A stretch of DNA of 44,352 nucleotides from Candidatus Ruminimicrobiellum bubulum (GTDB lineage: Bacteria; Elusimicrobiota; Endomicrobiia; Endomicrobiales; Endomicrobiaceae), in the NCBI GenBank assembly GCA_017651625.1, contig JAGCCP010000019.1:1-44352 (forward strand), written 5' to 3'. Positions within the stretch are counted from its first letter, which is position 1. Each line of letters begins with the position of its first letter. Both the position numbers and the translations under genes were made by a program. The notes under the pieces are model-generated. The model did not search any database. It worked only from the letters and a program-made list of their open reading frames with translations, and had not been told where the DNA came from. Below are positions 24,943 to 34,104 of the stretch, in pieces.

Positions 24943-27429
24943 ATGAAGAAAATATTAAAAATCCTTATTGCTCCGTTGGGTATAATAATATTTGTTGTTG
25001 CCATAATGTTGTTAAGTAACGAAATGAAAAGTTACAGTTATCAACAAATACTCGATACTCTAAGAGCTATCCCTTCAATTAAAATAATCTGTGCTTTAAT
25101 ATTGGCATTATCTTACTACTTAATTTTGGGCGGATACGACGTTATTGCTTTCAAGTTTATAAATGTCCCGTTAAAATTTAAAAATGTTGTTTTTACATGT
25201 TTTATAAGTAACGCTTTAGGTAACAATACCGGTTATTCAATGCTTTTCGGCGGCTCAATAAGATACAGACTTTATTCCTTATACAACGTTTCAATGTTAA
25301 ACGTTACAAAAGTTTTGTTCTTTTCTTCGGCAACAATATGGTTCGGGTTACTTATCATAGGCGGAATAGTTTTTACTTTTTTCCCTGTAGAATTTACTGA
25401 CAGTAAATTCTTTTTTCATTCATCGTTTCCTTTGGGAGTTTTGTTTTTAACATTAGTTACTTCGTACACATTGTTAAGTTTGTTTAAATCCAAGCCGATA
25501 AAGTTGTTTAACAAATGGACAATAACTTTTCCTAATATAAAAATTACTTTATGGCAAATGTTTCTTGCTACTGCCGATTGGGTAATAGCATCTTGCACAT
25601 TGTTCGTTCTTTTACCGCAAGGTGAAATTTCATATATAACATTGTTACAGATCTTTTTGGTTGCACAAATGCTCGGTATATTGAGCCAGGTTCCCGGTGG
25701 TATGGGAGTTTTTGAAACGGCTATAGTTATGATGTTGCCGGAAGCTACCCAAAGTTCTTATGTTATGGGTGCACTTCTTGCATACAGAGCAATATTTTAT
25801 TTCTTCCCGTTAGGTATAGCACTATTGTTGCTTGCAAGCCATGAATTTTTCAGAGCGAAAAGAAGATTCAAAGTCCTTGCAAGATTTTATGGCGGAAGAA
25901 TGGCATCTCTTATACCTCAGGCATTGTCGGTAAGTATTTTTATAGGCGGTGCATTTATATTATTTTCGGGAGTAACCGATGTATCTTCCTCTATAATTCA
26001 TAGATTAGATAACTATATTTCTCCCGTAATACTTGATTCTTTACATTTTGCAATAAGTGTTATAGGTATAATGCTTTTATTTATTTCCAGAGGCCTTGTT
26101 TTAAGAATAAAAAGAGCATACACAATGGCGGTAGTTTTGTTATCTTTACTGGTTCCGTTAGCTTTGATTAACGGGTACGGATATGAAAAAATGGTGTTTT
26201 TGTTAGTGCTTCTTGCTCTTATTATTCCGGCAAAAAAATATTTTTACAGAACTTTAAGTTTGATAGCTGTTAAGATGAACATGTTGTGGTTCTCTTTAAT
26301 ATCGGCGGTATTTATTGCATCAACATGGTTATGCTTTTTTGTGTATAGACCTTTTTATTCTTGGGACAAATTTATAACTGTCATTTTCGGTGCAAGCGAT
26401 GCCGGAAGAGCTTTAAGAATTTGTATCGGTATGCTTGTTACCATCTGTATTATAGTAATAGCGGAAATGTGGAAAAGATACAGATATAAACAGTCTAATA
26501 TAGATTTAAATAACATAAAAAAAATATCCGCTTCTTCAAAATTCGTATATGCAAATTATGCTTTTGAAAACAGAAATCTTTTCGATATGAATACAAGTTC
26601 TTTTATGATGTACTCGCAAATAAACAATAATGCAATAGTTTTCGGTGACCCTGTAGGGGATAATAAATCCGGTAAAGAACTTATTTGGGATTTTAAAGAA
26701 ATGACAGATTCAAAAAGTATAATTCCTACATTTGTTTATTTGGGTTATAAAAATTTAAAAATTTATGATGATATCGGTCTTGATATTGCATCGTTCGGAG
26801 TTGATGCAAATGTTTCTTTAAAACATTTTTCGAAAGATGACAAAAAACTTGAAGATATAAAAAATTATTGTGACAAACTCGATAGTAACGGATATAGTTT
26901 TGAAATAGTCGATAAAAAAGAATTTTTGGAAAACAAAAAATATATCGGATTTGTTGATTATCAGTGGGAAAAAGATTTCGGTAACGTCAAAAACAAAATG
27001 TTTGATGTTTCCGTAAATTCGGCAAACAAGTATGTAATTATAAAGAAAGATAATTTTATTTCAGGTTATGCGTATCTTTTACTTTCCGATAACAAGTACG
27101 AAGCTTTTGTTTCCAATGTGAGATACACAACGGATTGTGACGACAAAATTGTTCAGTATATTTTGTTCAACTGTGTAAATTGGGCAAAAGAAAATGAATA
27201 TAAATGGTTTAATTTAGGATTAACACCGAGTGATGAAGTAATTATAGATGACAACTTTAATTCAAAAGCAAAAATATTTGTTTTTGCCGAACATTTTAAA
27301 TACGATATGAATGCATTAAAAGAATTTAAATCTAAATTTGATCCCGTATGGAAGAAAAAGTATGTTGCTTTCTATACAGGCAAACAGATGATAAATTTCT
27401 TAAGAGACTTTTTATATATTTATTCGTAG
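24943..27429 (+). CDS. mprF: Phosphatidylglycerol lysyltransferase/flippase-like MprF
   Basis: The 828-residue protein has about 13-14 transmembrane helices in the first 520 residues, including the LPG-synthase-flippase motifs NALGNNTGYSMLFGGSIRYR and VPGGMGVFET. A soluble DUF2156-type GNAT-like domain follows (FDVSVNSANKYVIIKKDNFISGYAYLLLS ... WFNLGLTPS; quoted in part). MprF adds lysine or alanine to phosphatidylglycerol and flips the product, reducing membrane charge and sensitivity to cationic peptides. Both modules are present at full length. It follows the deaminase gene by 7 bases. The amino acid donor cannot be read from sequence. Confidence 0.88.
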   Translation: MKKILKILIAPLGIIIFVVAIMLLSNEMKSYSYQQILDTLRAIPSIKIICALILALSYYLILGGYDVIAFKFINVPLKFKNVVFTCFISNALGNNTGYSMLFGGSIRYRLYSLYNVSMLNVTKVLFFSSATIWFGLLIIGGIVFTFFPVEFTDSKFFFHSSFPLGVLFLTLVTSYTLLSLFKSKPIKLFNKWTITFPNIKITLWQMFLATADWVIASCTLFVLLPQGEISYITLLQIFLVAQMLGILSQVPGGMGVFETAIVMMLPEATQSSYVMGALLAYRAIFYFFPLGIALLLLASHEFFRAKRRFKVLARFYGGRMASLIPQALSVSIFIGGAFILFSGVTDVSSSIIHRLDNYISPVILDSLHFAISVIGIMLLFISRGLVLRIKRAYTMAVVLLSLLVPLALINGYGYEKMVFLLVLLALIIPAKKYFYRTLSLIAVKMNMLWFSLISAVFIASTWLCFFVYRPFYSWDKFITVIFGASDAGRALRICIGMLVTICIIVIAEMWKRYRYKQSNIDLNNIKKISASSKFVYANYAFENRNLFDMNTSSFMMYSQINNNAIVFGDPVGDNKSGKELIWDFKEMTDSKSIIPTFVYLGYKNLKIYDDIGLDIASFGVDANVSLKHFSKDDKKLEDIKNYCDKLDSNGYSFEIVDKKEFLENKKYIGFVDYQWEKDFGNVKNKMFDVSVNSANKYVIIKKDNFISGYAYLLLSDNKYEAFVSNVRYTTDCDDKIVQYILFNCVNWAKENEYKWFNLGLTPSDEVIIDDNFNSKAKIFVFAEHFKYDMNALKEFKSKFDPVWKKKYVAFYTGKQMINFLRDFLYIYS

Positions 27430-27437
27430 TTAATATA

Positions 27438-27466
27438 TTAAAATATTTATTAAAAAATAGTATAAT
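27438..27466 (+). promoter_or_regulatory. Promoter of pfp
   Basis: TTAAAA (27438-27443) and TATAAT (27461-27466) are separated by 17 bases. The predicted leader of about 26 bases ends with AAGGAG (27486-27491) before ATG 27499. It begins inside the 69-base gap after mprF. Confidence 0.6.
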
Positions 27467-27498
27467 AAAAGACCAATAATTTCATAAGGAGTTTTGTC

Positions 27499-29175
27499 AT
27501 GGCACAGAAATGTAGTGTTTCAGAATTGCATCAGGAAAGATTAAAATTTCAACCTGTTTTACCTGCAGTATTAAAAAAAGGTGTTGCAAACGTAAAACCT
27601 GTACTCGGTAAAGCAACAAAATCAGTTGCAGATTTCGCAAAAATAAAATCTATTTTCGAAAAAACTTACGGTATGCCGGTTGTAAGTTTCCAAGCAGGTA
27701 AAAATGCCGTTGTAGCAAAGAAAGCTATAAAAGTAGGAGTAGTTCTTTCAGGCGGACAGGCTCCCGGCGGACATAACGTTATTTACGGTTTGTTGGATGG
27801 TTTAAAATCTGCTAACAAAAAAAATAAATTGGTAGGTTTCTTGGGCGGTCCTTCCGGAATATTAGATAACAAAACAATGGAAATAAACGATAAAGTTATC
27901 GCAAATTATAAAAATACCGGCGGATTCGATATGATTCAGTCCGGCAGAACAAAAATCGAAACACCGGAACAATTTGCACAAGCTAAAGCCACAATATTGA
28001 AAAATAAAATGGATGCTTTGGTATTTATCGGCGGTGACGATTCAAATACAAATGCTGCATTACTTGCAGAATATTTGAAAAAAGAAAATGTTAATGTAAA
28101 CGTTATAGGTGTTCCTAAAACTATAGACGGTGACTTGAAAAACGAACATATCGAAGCTTCTTTCGGTTTTGATACCGCAACAAAAATTTATGCGGAACTT
28201 GTAGGAAACATTGAAAGAGATGTAAATTCAGCAAGAAAATACTGGCACTTTATAAGACTTATGGGAAGAAGCGCTTCTCATATTACTCTCGAAGTCGGTT
28301 TTAAAGTTCAACCTAACGTAGTTTTAATAGGTGAAGAAGTGTTAGCTAAGAAAATGACACTTAAACAAATAGTAGACAATTTGGCGGATTTGGTTGTTAA
28401 AAGATCTAAGGTCGGCAAAAATTACGGAGTAGTTTTAGTTCCGGAAGGATTGATAGAGTTTATTCCCGAAATGAAAGCTCTTATTGCCGAACTTAACGAC
28501 TTGTTGGCGGAAAACGAAGCTAAAGTTGCTAAATTGAATACAGTTGATGAAAAAATAAAATTCATTTCTTCAAAGCTTCCTAAAAACTTGTCGGCACTTT
28601 TGTTATCTTTACCGAAAAACATTGCTGCTCAATTGATGTTGGACAGAGATCCTCACGGCAACGTTCAGGTTTCGTTAATCGAAACAGAAAAGTTGCTTAT
28701 CGAAATGGTTTCAAAGAAATTGAAAGATTTGAAGAAAGCAGGAAAATATTCCGGAAAATTCTCTACAATTAACCATTTCTTCGGATATGAAGGAAGATGC
28801 GGAGTACCTTCAAACTTTGATGCAAACTATACTTATGCTTTAGGTTACAATGCGGCAGCTTTGGTATTGAACAATTTATCCGGATATTTATCATCGGTTA
28901 AAAATCTTGTTAAAAAATCTTCCGAATGGAAATGCGGCGGAATACCTTTAACAATGATGATGAACATAGAAAGAAGAAAAGGTAAAGAAAAACCTGTTAT
29001 ACAAAAAGCTTTGGTAAAACTTAACGGTGCACCGTTTAAAGCTTTTGCTAAAGTTAGACAAGATTGGGCAATGAACGATAGATATATGTTCCCGGGCCCT
29101 ATCCAATTCTTTGGTCCTGCAAGTGTAACAGATATTACAACAAAAACATTGCAGTATGAACAAAAGAAAAAATAG
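27499..29175 (+). CDS. pfp: Pyrophosphate-fructose-6-phosphate 1-phosphotransferase
   Basis: This enzyme phosphorylates fructose 6-phosphate with PPi instead of ATP, reversibly, in glycolysis. The 558-residue protein is of the long PfpB-like type. GGQAPGGHN binds phosphate; GGDDSNTNA has Asp180 where ATP enzymes have Gly, the hallmark of PPi use; PKTIDGD contains catalytic Asp210; FGFDTATKIYAE and MGRSASHITLE bind the sugar phosphate. A dedicated promoter and strong AAGGAG indicate high expression. It is followed by an intrinsic terminator. Confidence 0.95.
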   Translation: MAQKCSVSELHQERLKFQPVLPAVLKKGVANVKPVLGKATKSVADFAKIKSIFEKTYGMPVVSFQAGKNAVVAKKAIKVGVVLSGGQAPGGHNVIYGLLDGLKSANKKNKLVGFLGGPSGILDNKTMEINDKVIANYKNTGGFDMIQSGRTKIETPEQFAQAKATILKNKMDALVFIGGDDSNTNAALLAEYLKKENVNVNVIGVPKTIDGDLKNEHIEASFGFDTATKIYAELVGNIERDVNSARKYWHFIRLMGRSASHITLEVGFKVQPNVVLIGEEVLAKKMTLKQIVDNLADLVVKRSKVGKNYGVVLVPEGLIEFIPEMKALIAELNDLLAENEAKVAKLNTVDEKIKFISSKLPKNLSALLLSLPKNIAAQLMLDRDPHGNVQVSLIETEKLLIEMVSKKLKDLKKAGKYSGKFSTINHFFGYEGRCGVPSNFDANYTYALGYNAAALVLNNLSGYLSSVKNLVKKSSEWKCGGIPLTMMMNIERRKGKEKPVIQKALVKLNGAPFKAFAKVRQDWAMNDRYMFPGPIQFFGPASVTDITTKTLQYEQKKK

Positions 29176-29194
29176 TTTTCAGTTATAAAATATC

Positions 29195-29235
29195 AGCCAT
29201 TTCTATCATTAATTTGGTAGAAATGGTTGTTTATA
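29195..29235 (+). terminator. Intrinsic terminator after pfp
   Basis: CCATTTCTA (29197-29205) pairs perfectly with TAGAAATGG (29218-29226); flanking AG/TT extends the stem. A T-rich tail follows (TTGTTTATATTTAT), less uniform than in a strong terminator. Confidence 0.75.
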
Positions 29236-29251
29236 TTTATAGGATACAAAA

Positions 29252-31291
29252 ATGATAAAACAATTTATAAAAAGAATAATTACACTTAATATAATATTTG
29301 CACTTATAATGACGATTTACAGAATAATATTTACATTTTATTATTCTAATTGGTCGGAACTTTCACAATATTTCGGTGATTTGGTACAGGCATTTATTTT
29401 AGGTGTAAGATACGATTGTGCCGTTCTTGCATATATAAATTCTTTGGTAACATTGTTTTTTATAATATTTTGGTTTGTAGGTAATCAAAAACTTTTTGTA
29501 AAGTTTGTTAAAAGTTTAAAATATTATTACACAATATTTTTCGGTGGCATTGTAACTTTATTGTGTATAGATTTCGGTTTTTATTCTTATTTCCAAAACC
29601 ATATGAATATTTTAATGTTCGGTGTTTTTGAAGATGATACAAAAGCTCTTTTTTCAACAATAGCGGAAAATTATCCTGTTGTTTGGGTGGGTATAGGTTT
29701 TATATCAATTTTTGTTTTTATATATTTTCTAACCAAATTTGTAGTAGAAAGAAAAGTTATCGGATATTATATTGAAAAAACAAAAATTCATATAAAAATT
29801 GTACTTGCTCTTGTTTTGTTGTGTGTTAATTTTATAATAGCAAGGGGCTCGTTCGGACTTTTCCCGCTTGGTGTGGATAATGCCGAAATATCCGCAAACA
29901 CTTTTATAAATAAAGTTGCAATAAACGGTATATATACTTTACAAGCTGCAATAGAGGCAAGATCAAAGGAAAAAGATAGAAATTATATTGGCGATATGGG
30001 GTATTCCCAAGATAATATGTCAAAAGCTTTCGCGGATTTTTTAAATGTTGATATTTCTTCCATAGATAGTCAAAATCCGGAAAAATCTTTAATAAAAACA
30101 ACAAAATATAATAAGGATATAGAAGAAATAAAACCTAATGTTGTGTTTATAATGATGGAGGCGTTGGGAACGGATTTAATGCATTATAACAGTGAAACTT
30201 TTAATGTATTGGGCGAATTCAAAAAACATTTGGATGAAGATACTGTTTTTTACAGATTTTTGCCGGCAAATATGGGAACTATAGGTTCTTTGGAATCAGC
30301 AATGACAAATATTGCAAGATTACCTTTATCACAATTTTTGTGCCAATCTAAATATGCATATAATAAATATTTTTATACGGGACCTATGCCGTATAAAAAC
30401 AGCGGTTACGAAACAGTATTTATGTACGGCGGAAATGCAGGTTGGAGGAATTGTACTTCGTATATGCCTAACGTAGGTTTTGATAAAGTTATCGGTGAAG
30501 GTTCAATGCCGAAAGAGTACGAAAGAAACCAGTGGGGAGTTTATGATGAATATTTGTTTGATTATATACTTAGAGTACTAAATACAAATAATAACAGAAA
30601 ATTCATATATGTTATGACAACATCAAATCATCCGCCATACTCGTTACCAAGCGGATATAAACAACCGTATCCGTTAGAACTGGATGAGCAACTAAAAAAA
30701 GATATTACCGGTGATAGAACACTTTCTCAAATGAGATTTGCGACTTACCAATATTCTTGCCAAAAGGTCGGCGAATTTTTAACGAAATTAAAGAATTCAA
30801 AATTTGCCGATAATACAATCGTTGCAATAACCGGTGACCACAATTTTTGGAATACTTTCAGTTATCCGATAGAAAGAAAATTAGATGAAATGAGTGTACC
30901 TTTTTATTTGTATATACCGAAAAAATTAAGACCTAATAAAAATTTAGATATGGATGTTGTAGGATCGCATACCGATATTTTACCTACGCTATATAATATA
31001 TCTTTATCAAGTACAAATTATTGGGCTACCGGAACGGATTTATTATCCGATGAAGCAGAACAAAATATTGCTTCAAACTGTTTAGGTTCAATAATGACAA
31101 AAGACAATTTTGTTATTTACGACTTTGCTTCAGGCAAAGAAAAATATTATACATGGAACAAAGAAAAGTCGAGAGAAATAGTTCCTACCGAACAAAGTGA
31201 GGAACATAAAAATATGGTTAAACACTATAAAGCAAGTGTGGCTATTGCATATTATATGTTGCAAAAACCTGAAAAGGAGACAGAAAAATGA
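29252..31291 (+). CDS. LtaS/MdoB-like membrane sulfatase-fold phosphoglycerol transferase
   Basis: The 679-residue protein has five predicted N-terminal transmembrane helices (about residues 10-215) followed by an extracytoplasmic sulfatase-like domain. NVVFIMMEALGTDL carries the metal-binding Glu, NMGTIGSLESAMTNI the probable nucleophilic Thr, and ITGDHNFW the later Asp-His metal ligands. Family members transfer phosphoglycerol to teichoic acids or periplasmic glucans. In a diderm, MdoB-like modification of glycans or lipid A modification are both possible; substrate is not determinable. The C-terminus overlaps the epimerase gene by 4 bases. Confidence 0.85.
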   Translation: MIKQFIKRIITLNIIFALIMTIYRIIFTFYYSNWSELSQYFGDLVQAFILGVRYDCAVLAYINSLVTLFFIIFWFVGNQKLFVKFVKSLKYYYTIFFGGIVTLLCIDFGFYSYFQNHMNILMFGVFEDDTKALFSTIAENYPVVWVGIGFISIFVFIYFLTKFVVERKVIGYYIEKTKIHIKIVLALVLLCVNFIIARGSFGLFPLGVDNAEISANTFINKVAINGIYTLQAAIEARSKEKDRNYIGDMGYSQDNMSKAFADFLNVDISSIDSQNPEKSLIKTTKYNKDIEEIKPNVVFIMMEALGTDLMHYNSETFNVLGEFKKHLDEDTVFYRFLPANMGTIGSLESAMTNIARLPLSQFLCQSKYAYNKYFYTGPMPYKNSGYETVFMYGGNAGWRNCTSYMPNVGFDKVIGEGSMPKEYERNQWGVYDEYLFDYILRVLNTNNNRKFIYVMTTSNHPPYSLPSGYKQPYPLELDEQLKKDITGDRTLSQMRFATYQYSCQKVGEFLTKLKNSKFADNTIVAITGDHNFWNTFSYPIERKLDEMSVPFYLYIPKKLRPNKNLDMDVVGSHTDILPTLYNISLSSTNYWATGTDLLSDEAEQNIASNCLGSIMTKDNFVIYDFASGKEKYYTWNKEKSREIVPTEQSEEHKNMVKHYKASVAIAYYMLQKPEKETEK

Positions 31292-32211
31292 AAATTTTAG
31301 TTACCGGCGGTGCGGGGTTTATAGGTTCGAATATTGTTGATGCATTAATTGAAAAAAAACATAAAGTTGTAATTGTAGATAATCTTGCAACAGGAAACAT
31401 AAAAAATATAAATAAGAAAGCAAAATTTTATAAAGTTTCCGTATGCGATAAGAAAAAAATAGACGATATATTTAAAAAGGAGAAAATAGATGTTGTTATA
31501 CATCATGCCGCACAACTTGATGTAAGAAAATCCGTTGAGGATCCTTGCTTTGATGCGGATGTAAATATAAAAGGTACTCTAAATATTTTGGAAGCATGCA
31601 AAAATACAAAAGTTAAAAAAATAATATTTGCTTCTTCCGGCGGAACAATTTACGGTGAATGCGGCTCAAAAGCCCCCGATGAAAAAGCTTTTGCTAACCC
31701 GTTATCACCTTACGGAGTAGCAAAACTTTCCGTAGAACATTATATAAAAGCATATAGTGCATTGTACGGTTTAAAATATACTGTATTAAGATACGCAAAT
31801 GTTTACGGGCCGAGACAAGATGTAAACGGTGAAGCAGGTGTTGTTGCAATCTTTATAGGTAAAATGACACAAAATAAAGACATATTTATTTTTGGAGACG
31901 GTAAACAGTTAAGAGACTATGTTTATGTTAAAGATGTTGTTTCGGCAAATATAAAAGCTTTAACGAAAGGTAACAACGAAGTTATAAATATAGGCACAAA
32001 CAAAACAACGTCTGTAACAAAATTGGCACAAGAATTGTCTAAAATAATAGGTTATAAAAATAAACCGATATTTAAACCTAAAAGAAACGGGGAGCTGTTT
32101 AAAAGTTTCTTAAATATTTCCAAAGCTAAGAAAGTGTTAGGTTGGCAACCTAAAGTCGGTATTATAGAAGGTTTAAAAAGTACGGTAGAATATTTTAAAA
32201 AAATAAAATAA
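31288..32211 (+). CDS. NDP-sugar epimerase/dehydratase, GalE-like SDR
   Basis: The 307-residue extended short-chain dehydrogenase opens with the Rossmann motif GGAGFIGSN (7-15), has HHAAQLDVRKSVEDP, the catalytic SSGG...PYGVAK (Tyr and Lys) and RYANVYGPRQDVNGEAGVV, as in UDP-glucose 4-epimerases and close relatives. It most likely interconverts UDP-hexoses for surface glycans. The exact sugar is uncertain. Its ATG overlaps the stop of the LtaS-like gene and GGAG precedes it, so the two are probably coupled. Confidence 0.88.
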   Translation: MKILVTGGAGFIGSNIVDALIEKKHKVVIVDNLATGNIKNINKKAKFYKVSVCDKKKIDDIFKKEKIDVVIHHAAQLDVRKSVEDPCFDADVNIKGTLNILEACKNTKVKKIIFASSGGTIYGECGSKAPDEKAFANPLSPYGVAKLSVEHYIKAYSALYGLKYTVLRYANVYGPRQDVNGEAGVVAIFIGKMTQNKDIFIFGDGKQLRDYVYVKDVVSANIKALTKGNNEVINIGTNKTTSVTKLAQELSKIIGYKNKPIFKPKRNGELFKSFLNISKAKKVLGWQPKVGIIEGLKSTVEYFKKIK

Positions 32212-32227
32212 GTATAGGAGCAAAATT

Positions 32228-32815
32228 ATGAGAAAAAATTTAGTATTAACTTTAATAGTTATGTTGGGTTTATCTTTTTATTGTGTAGGTAATGCGCAAG
32301 CAGCAGATAAATTTTCAAACGAGCCTATGGTGGAAGAACAGACATTGCAAGAATTGTGTGAGTTTGCTTCTTTTTCGGAAGTAAAAGACGCAATTATTGC
32401 AGGTGAAGATGTAAACGGTAAAGATGCAGACGGAAGAACAGCTTTAATGGCAGCTTGCCAAGGTAATTCCAGTGTTGAAATGATGCAGTTGTTGTTATCT
32501 TACGGAGCAAAAGTAAATTTAACTGATAATGCAGGAAGAACAGCATTCATGTATGCTGCCCAATACGATACTTACGAAAAAGTTTTCAGAGAACTTTTAA
32601 AAGCAGGTGCTTTAGTTAATGTTAAGGCAAACGATGGAACTACAGCTTTAATGTTGGCATGCGAAAATAATAGCCCCGAAATAGTATCATTAATTATAAA
32701 TGCCGGTGCAGATGTAAATGCAAAAGATTATGATGGTTATCGTGCAATAGATTATGCAAAAAACAATAAGCAACATGCAGATGCAATAAAGAGTATTCTT
32801 AATAAGAAAAAGTAA
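32228..32815 (+). CDS. Exported ankyrin-repeat protein
   Basis: A signal peptide ending in AQAA (about residue 25) precedes four ankyrin-type repeats: DADGRTALMAACQGN, DNAGRTAFMYAAQYD, ANDGTTALMLACENN and DYDGYRAIDYAKNN. Such arrays mediate protein binding; export points to a periplasmic or extracellular partner. In host-associated bacteria ankyrin proteins may act on the host, but nothing here proves that. AGGAG precedes ATG 32228. The stop codon overlaps the dprA start by one base (TAATG). Confidence 0.88.
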   Translation: MRKNLVLTLIVMLGLSFYCVGNAQAADKFSNEPMVEEQTLQELCEFASFSEVKDAIIAGEDVNGKDADGRTALMAACQGNSSVEMMQLLLSYGAKVNLTDNAGRTAFMYAAQYDTYEKVFRELLKAGALVNVKANDGTTALMLACENNSPEIVSLIINAGADVNAKDYDGYRAIDYAKNNKQHADAIKSILNKKK

Positions 32816-33930
32816 TGGATAATGAACAATTATCTATAATTTCTCTTAATACCATTGTTGAGTTAGTACCTAAAAAGTTTATATCTTTGGTAAATTATTT
32901 CGGTAATGCAAACAATATTATAAGTGCGGATATAAAAGAACTTGAATCGGTAGGATTGCCGAACAATGTTTCTAAATCAATAAAGAATTTATCTGATTTT
33001 AAAATCGCAAATAAAGAACTTTCTTTAGCCGAAAAAAATAATATAAGAATATTAACATATTTAGATAAAGATTATCCTTGCCAACTTAAAAACATAAGCG
33101 ATTATCCGCCTGTTATATATGTAAAAGGTAATTTCGATAAAAATGATAATTTTTCCGTTTCGGTGGTAGGTTCAAGAAAACCTACTAATTACGGTTTGGT
33201 AGTAACCGAAAAATTTTGTAAATATTTTGCTCAAAATTCAATAACTACAATATCCGGTTTGGCCGGAGGCATAGATACACAAGCTCATAGTTCTACACTG
33301 AAAAATTCAGGTAGAACTATTGCCGTTTTAGGTAACGGATTATTGGAATGTTATCCTTCCGAAAACAGAAAATTACAAGAAGAAATCGGTAAAAAAGGTG
33401 TTGTTATAAGTGAGTTTCCTTTAACCAGAAAAGCCTTACCTATGAACTTTCCGAGAAGAAACAGAATTGTTGCGGCATTATCGCTTGCAACAATAGTAAT
33501 AGAAGCCGCATCAAAAAGCGGATCTTTAATAACAGCGGAACTTGCTTGCGATTACGGTAAAGATGTGTTTGCCGTTCCCGGACCTATATTTTCAAAATAT
33601 TCGCAAGGACCTAACAGCTTAATAAAGCAAGGAGCCTTTGTTGCTACGGCCGGAGAAGATGTTACCGAACAAGTTGTTTTATTATCTGATTGGGTAAGAA
33701 AAAAAGCAAAGAAAAAGAAAAAGGAAATTGTAAAAAATTTGCCTTTAATTTCACAAAGTAGTATAAATATTCTAAAAATGATACAATCTTCTGCTACCGG
33801 AATGTCTTTAGATGAAATAAGTTTGAAGTCAAATGTTAATGTTTCGGAAGTTTCTACAGTATTGTTGGAGTTGGAACTTAACGGTTTAATAAAGGCAATG
33901 CCGGGACAGATATATGTAAGAAATACATAA
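32815..33930 (+). CDS. dprA: DNA processing protein DprA
   Basis: DprA loads RecA on incoming single-stranded DNA during transformation. The 371-residue protein has a helix-hairpin-like N-terminal region, a Rossmann-like core with VVGSRKPTNYG, SGLAGGIDTQAH, VLGNGLLECYP, SEFPLTRKALPMNFPRRNRI and ITAELACDYGKDVFAVPGP, and a C-terminal winged-helix (DEISLKSNVNVSEVSTVLLELELNG, quoted in part from about residue 325). The TAATG overlap couples it to the ankyrin gene. dprA followed by topA and xerC recalls the smf-topA-codV order in Firmicutes. Confidence 0.95.
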   Translation: MDNEQLSIISLNTIVELVPKKFISLVNYFGNANNIISADIKELESVGLPNNVSKSIKNLSDFKIANKELSLAEKNNIRILTYLDKDYPCQLKNISDYPPVIYVKGNFDKNDNFSVSVVGSRKPTNYGLVVTEKFCKYFAQNSITTISGLAGGIDTQAHSSTLKNSGRTIAVLGNGLLECYPSENRKLQEEIGKKGVVISEFPLTRKALPMNFPRRNRIVAALSLATIVIEAASKSGSLITAELACDYGKDVFAVPGPIFSKYSQGPNSLIKQGAFVATAGEDVTEQVVLLSDWVRKKAKKKKKEIVKNLPLISQSSINILKMIQSSATGMSLDEISLKSNVNVSEVSTVLLELELNGLIKAMPGQIYVRNT

Positions 33931-34005
33931 GAAAGTTTATGGTTGATAGTTTGTGGTTACTGGTTTAATGTATTTTTTGCTTTACAAAAAATCTGATAAT
34001 TAATC

Positions 34006-34091
34006 AAAAATTCACAAAGTGAATTTTTACAATAAACTATAAGCTATAAGCTATAAGCTTTAAACTATAAACAAAAATACGAAGTATTTTT
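34006..34091. repeat. Palindrome-heptamer-palindrome cluster
   Basis: AAAAATTCAC (34006-34015), AAA, GTGAATTTTT (34019-34028) is a perfect 10-base inverted repeat. It is followed by heptamers CTATAAG x3, CTTTAAA, CTATAAA (34037-34071). A second palindrome AAAAATAC, GAA, GTATTTTT (34073-34091) ends just before the topA ribosome site. The last one joins the two flank sequences (AAATACGAAG and CGAAGTATTT) of repeat copies C and D. Confidence 0.75.
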
Positions 34092-34104
34092 ATATGAGGT
34101 AACA

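Noticed and set aside
34006-34091. CRISPR array
   Set aside because: The repeats are 7-base tandem units and palindromes without spacers of constant length, and no cas gene is in the window.
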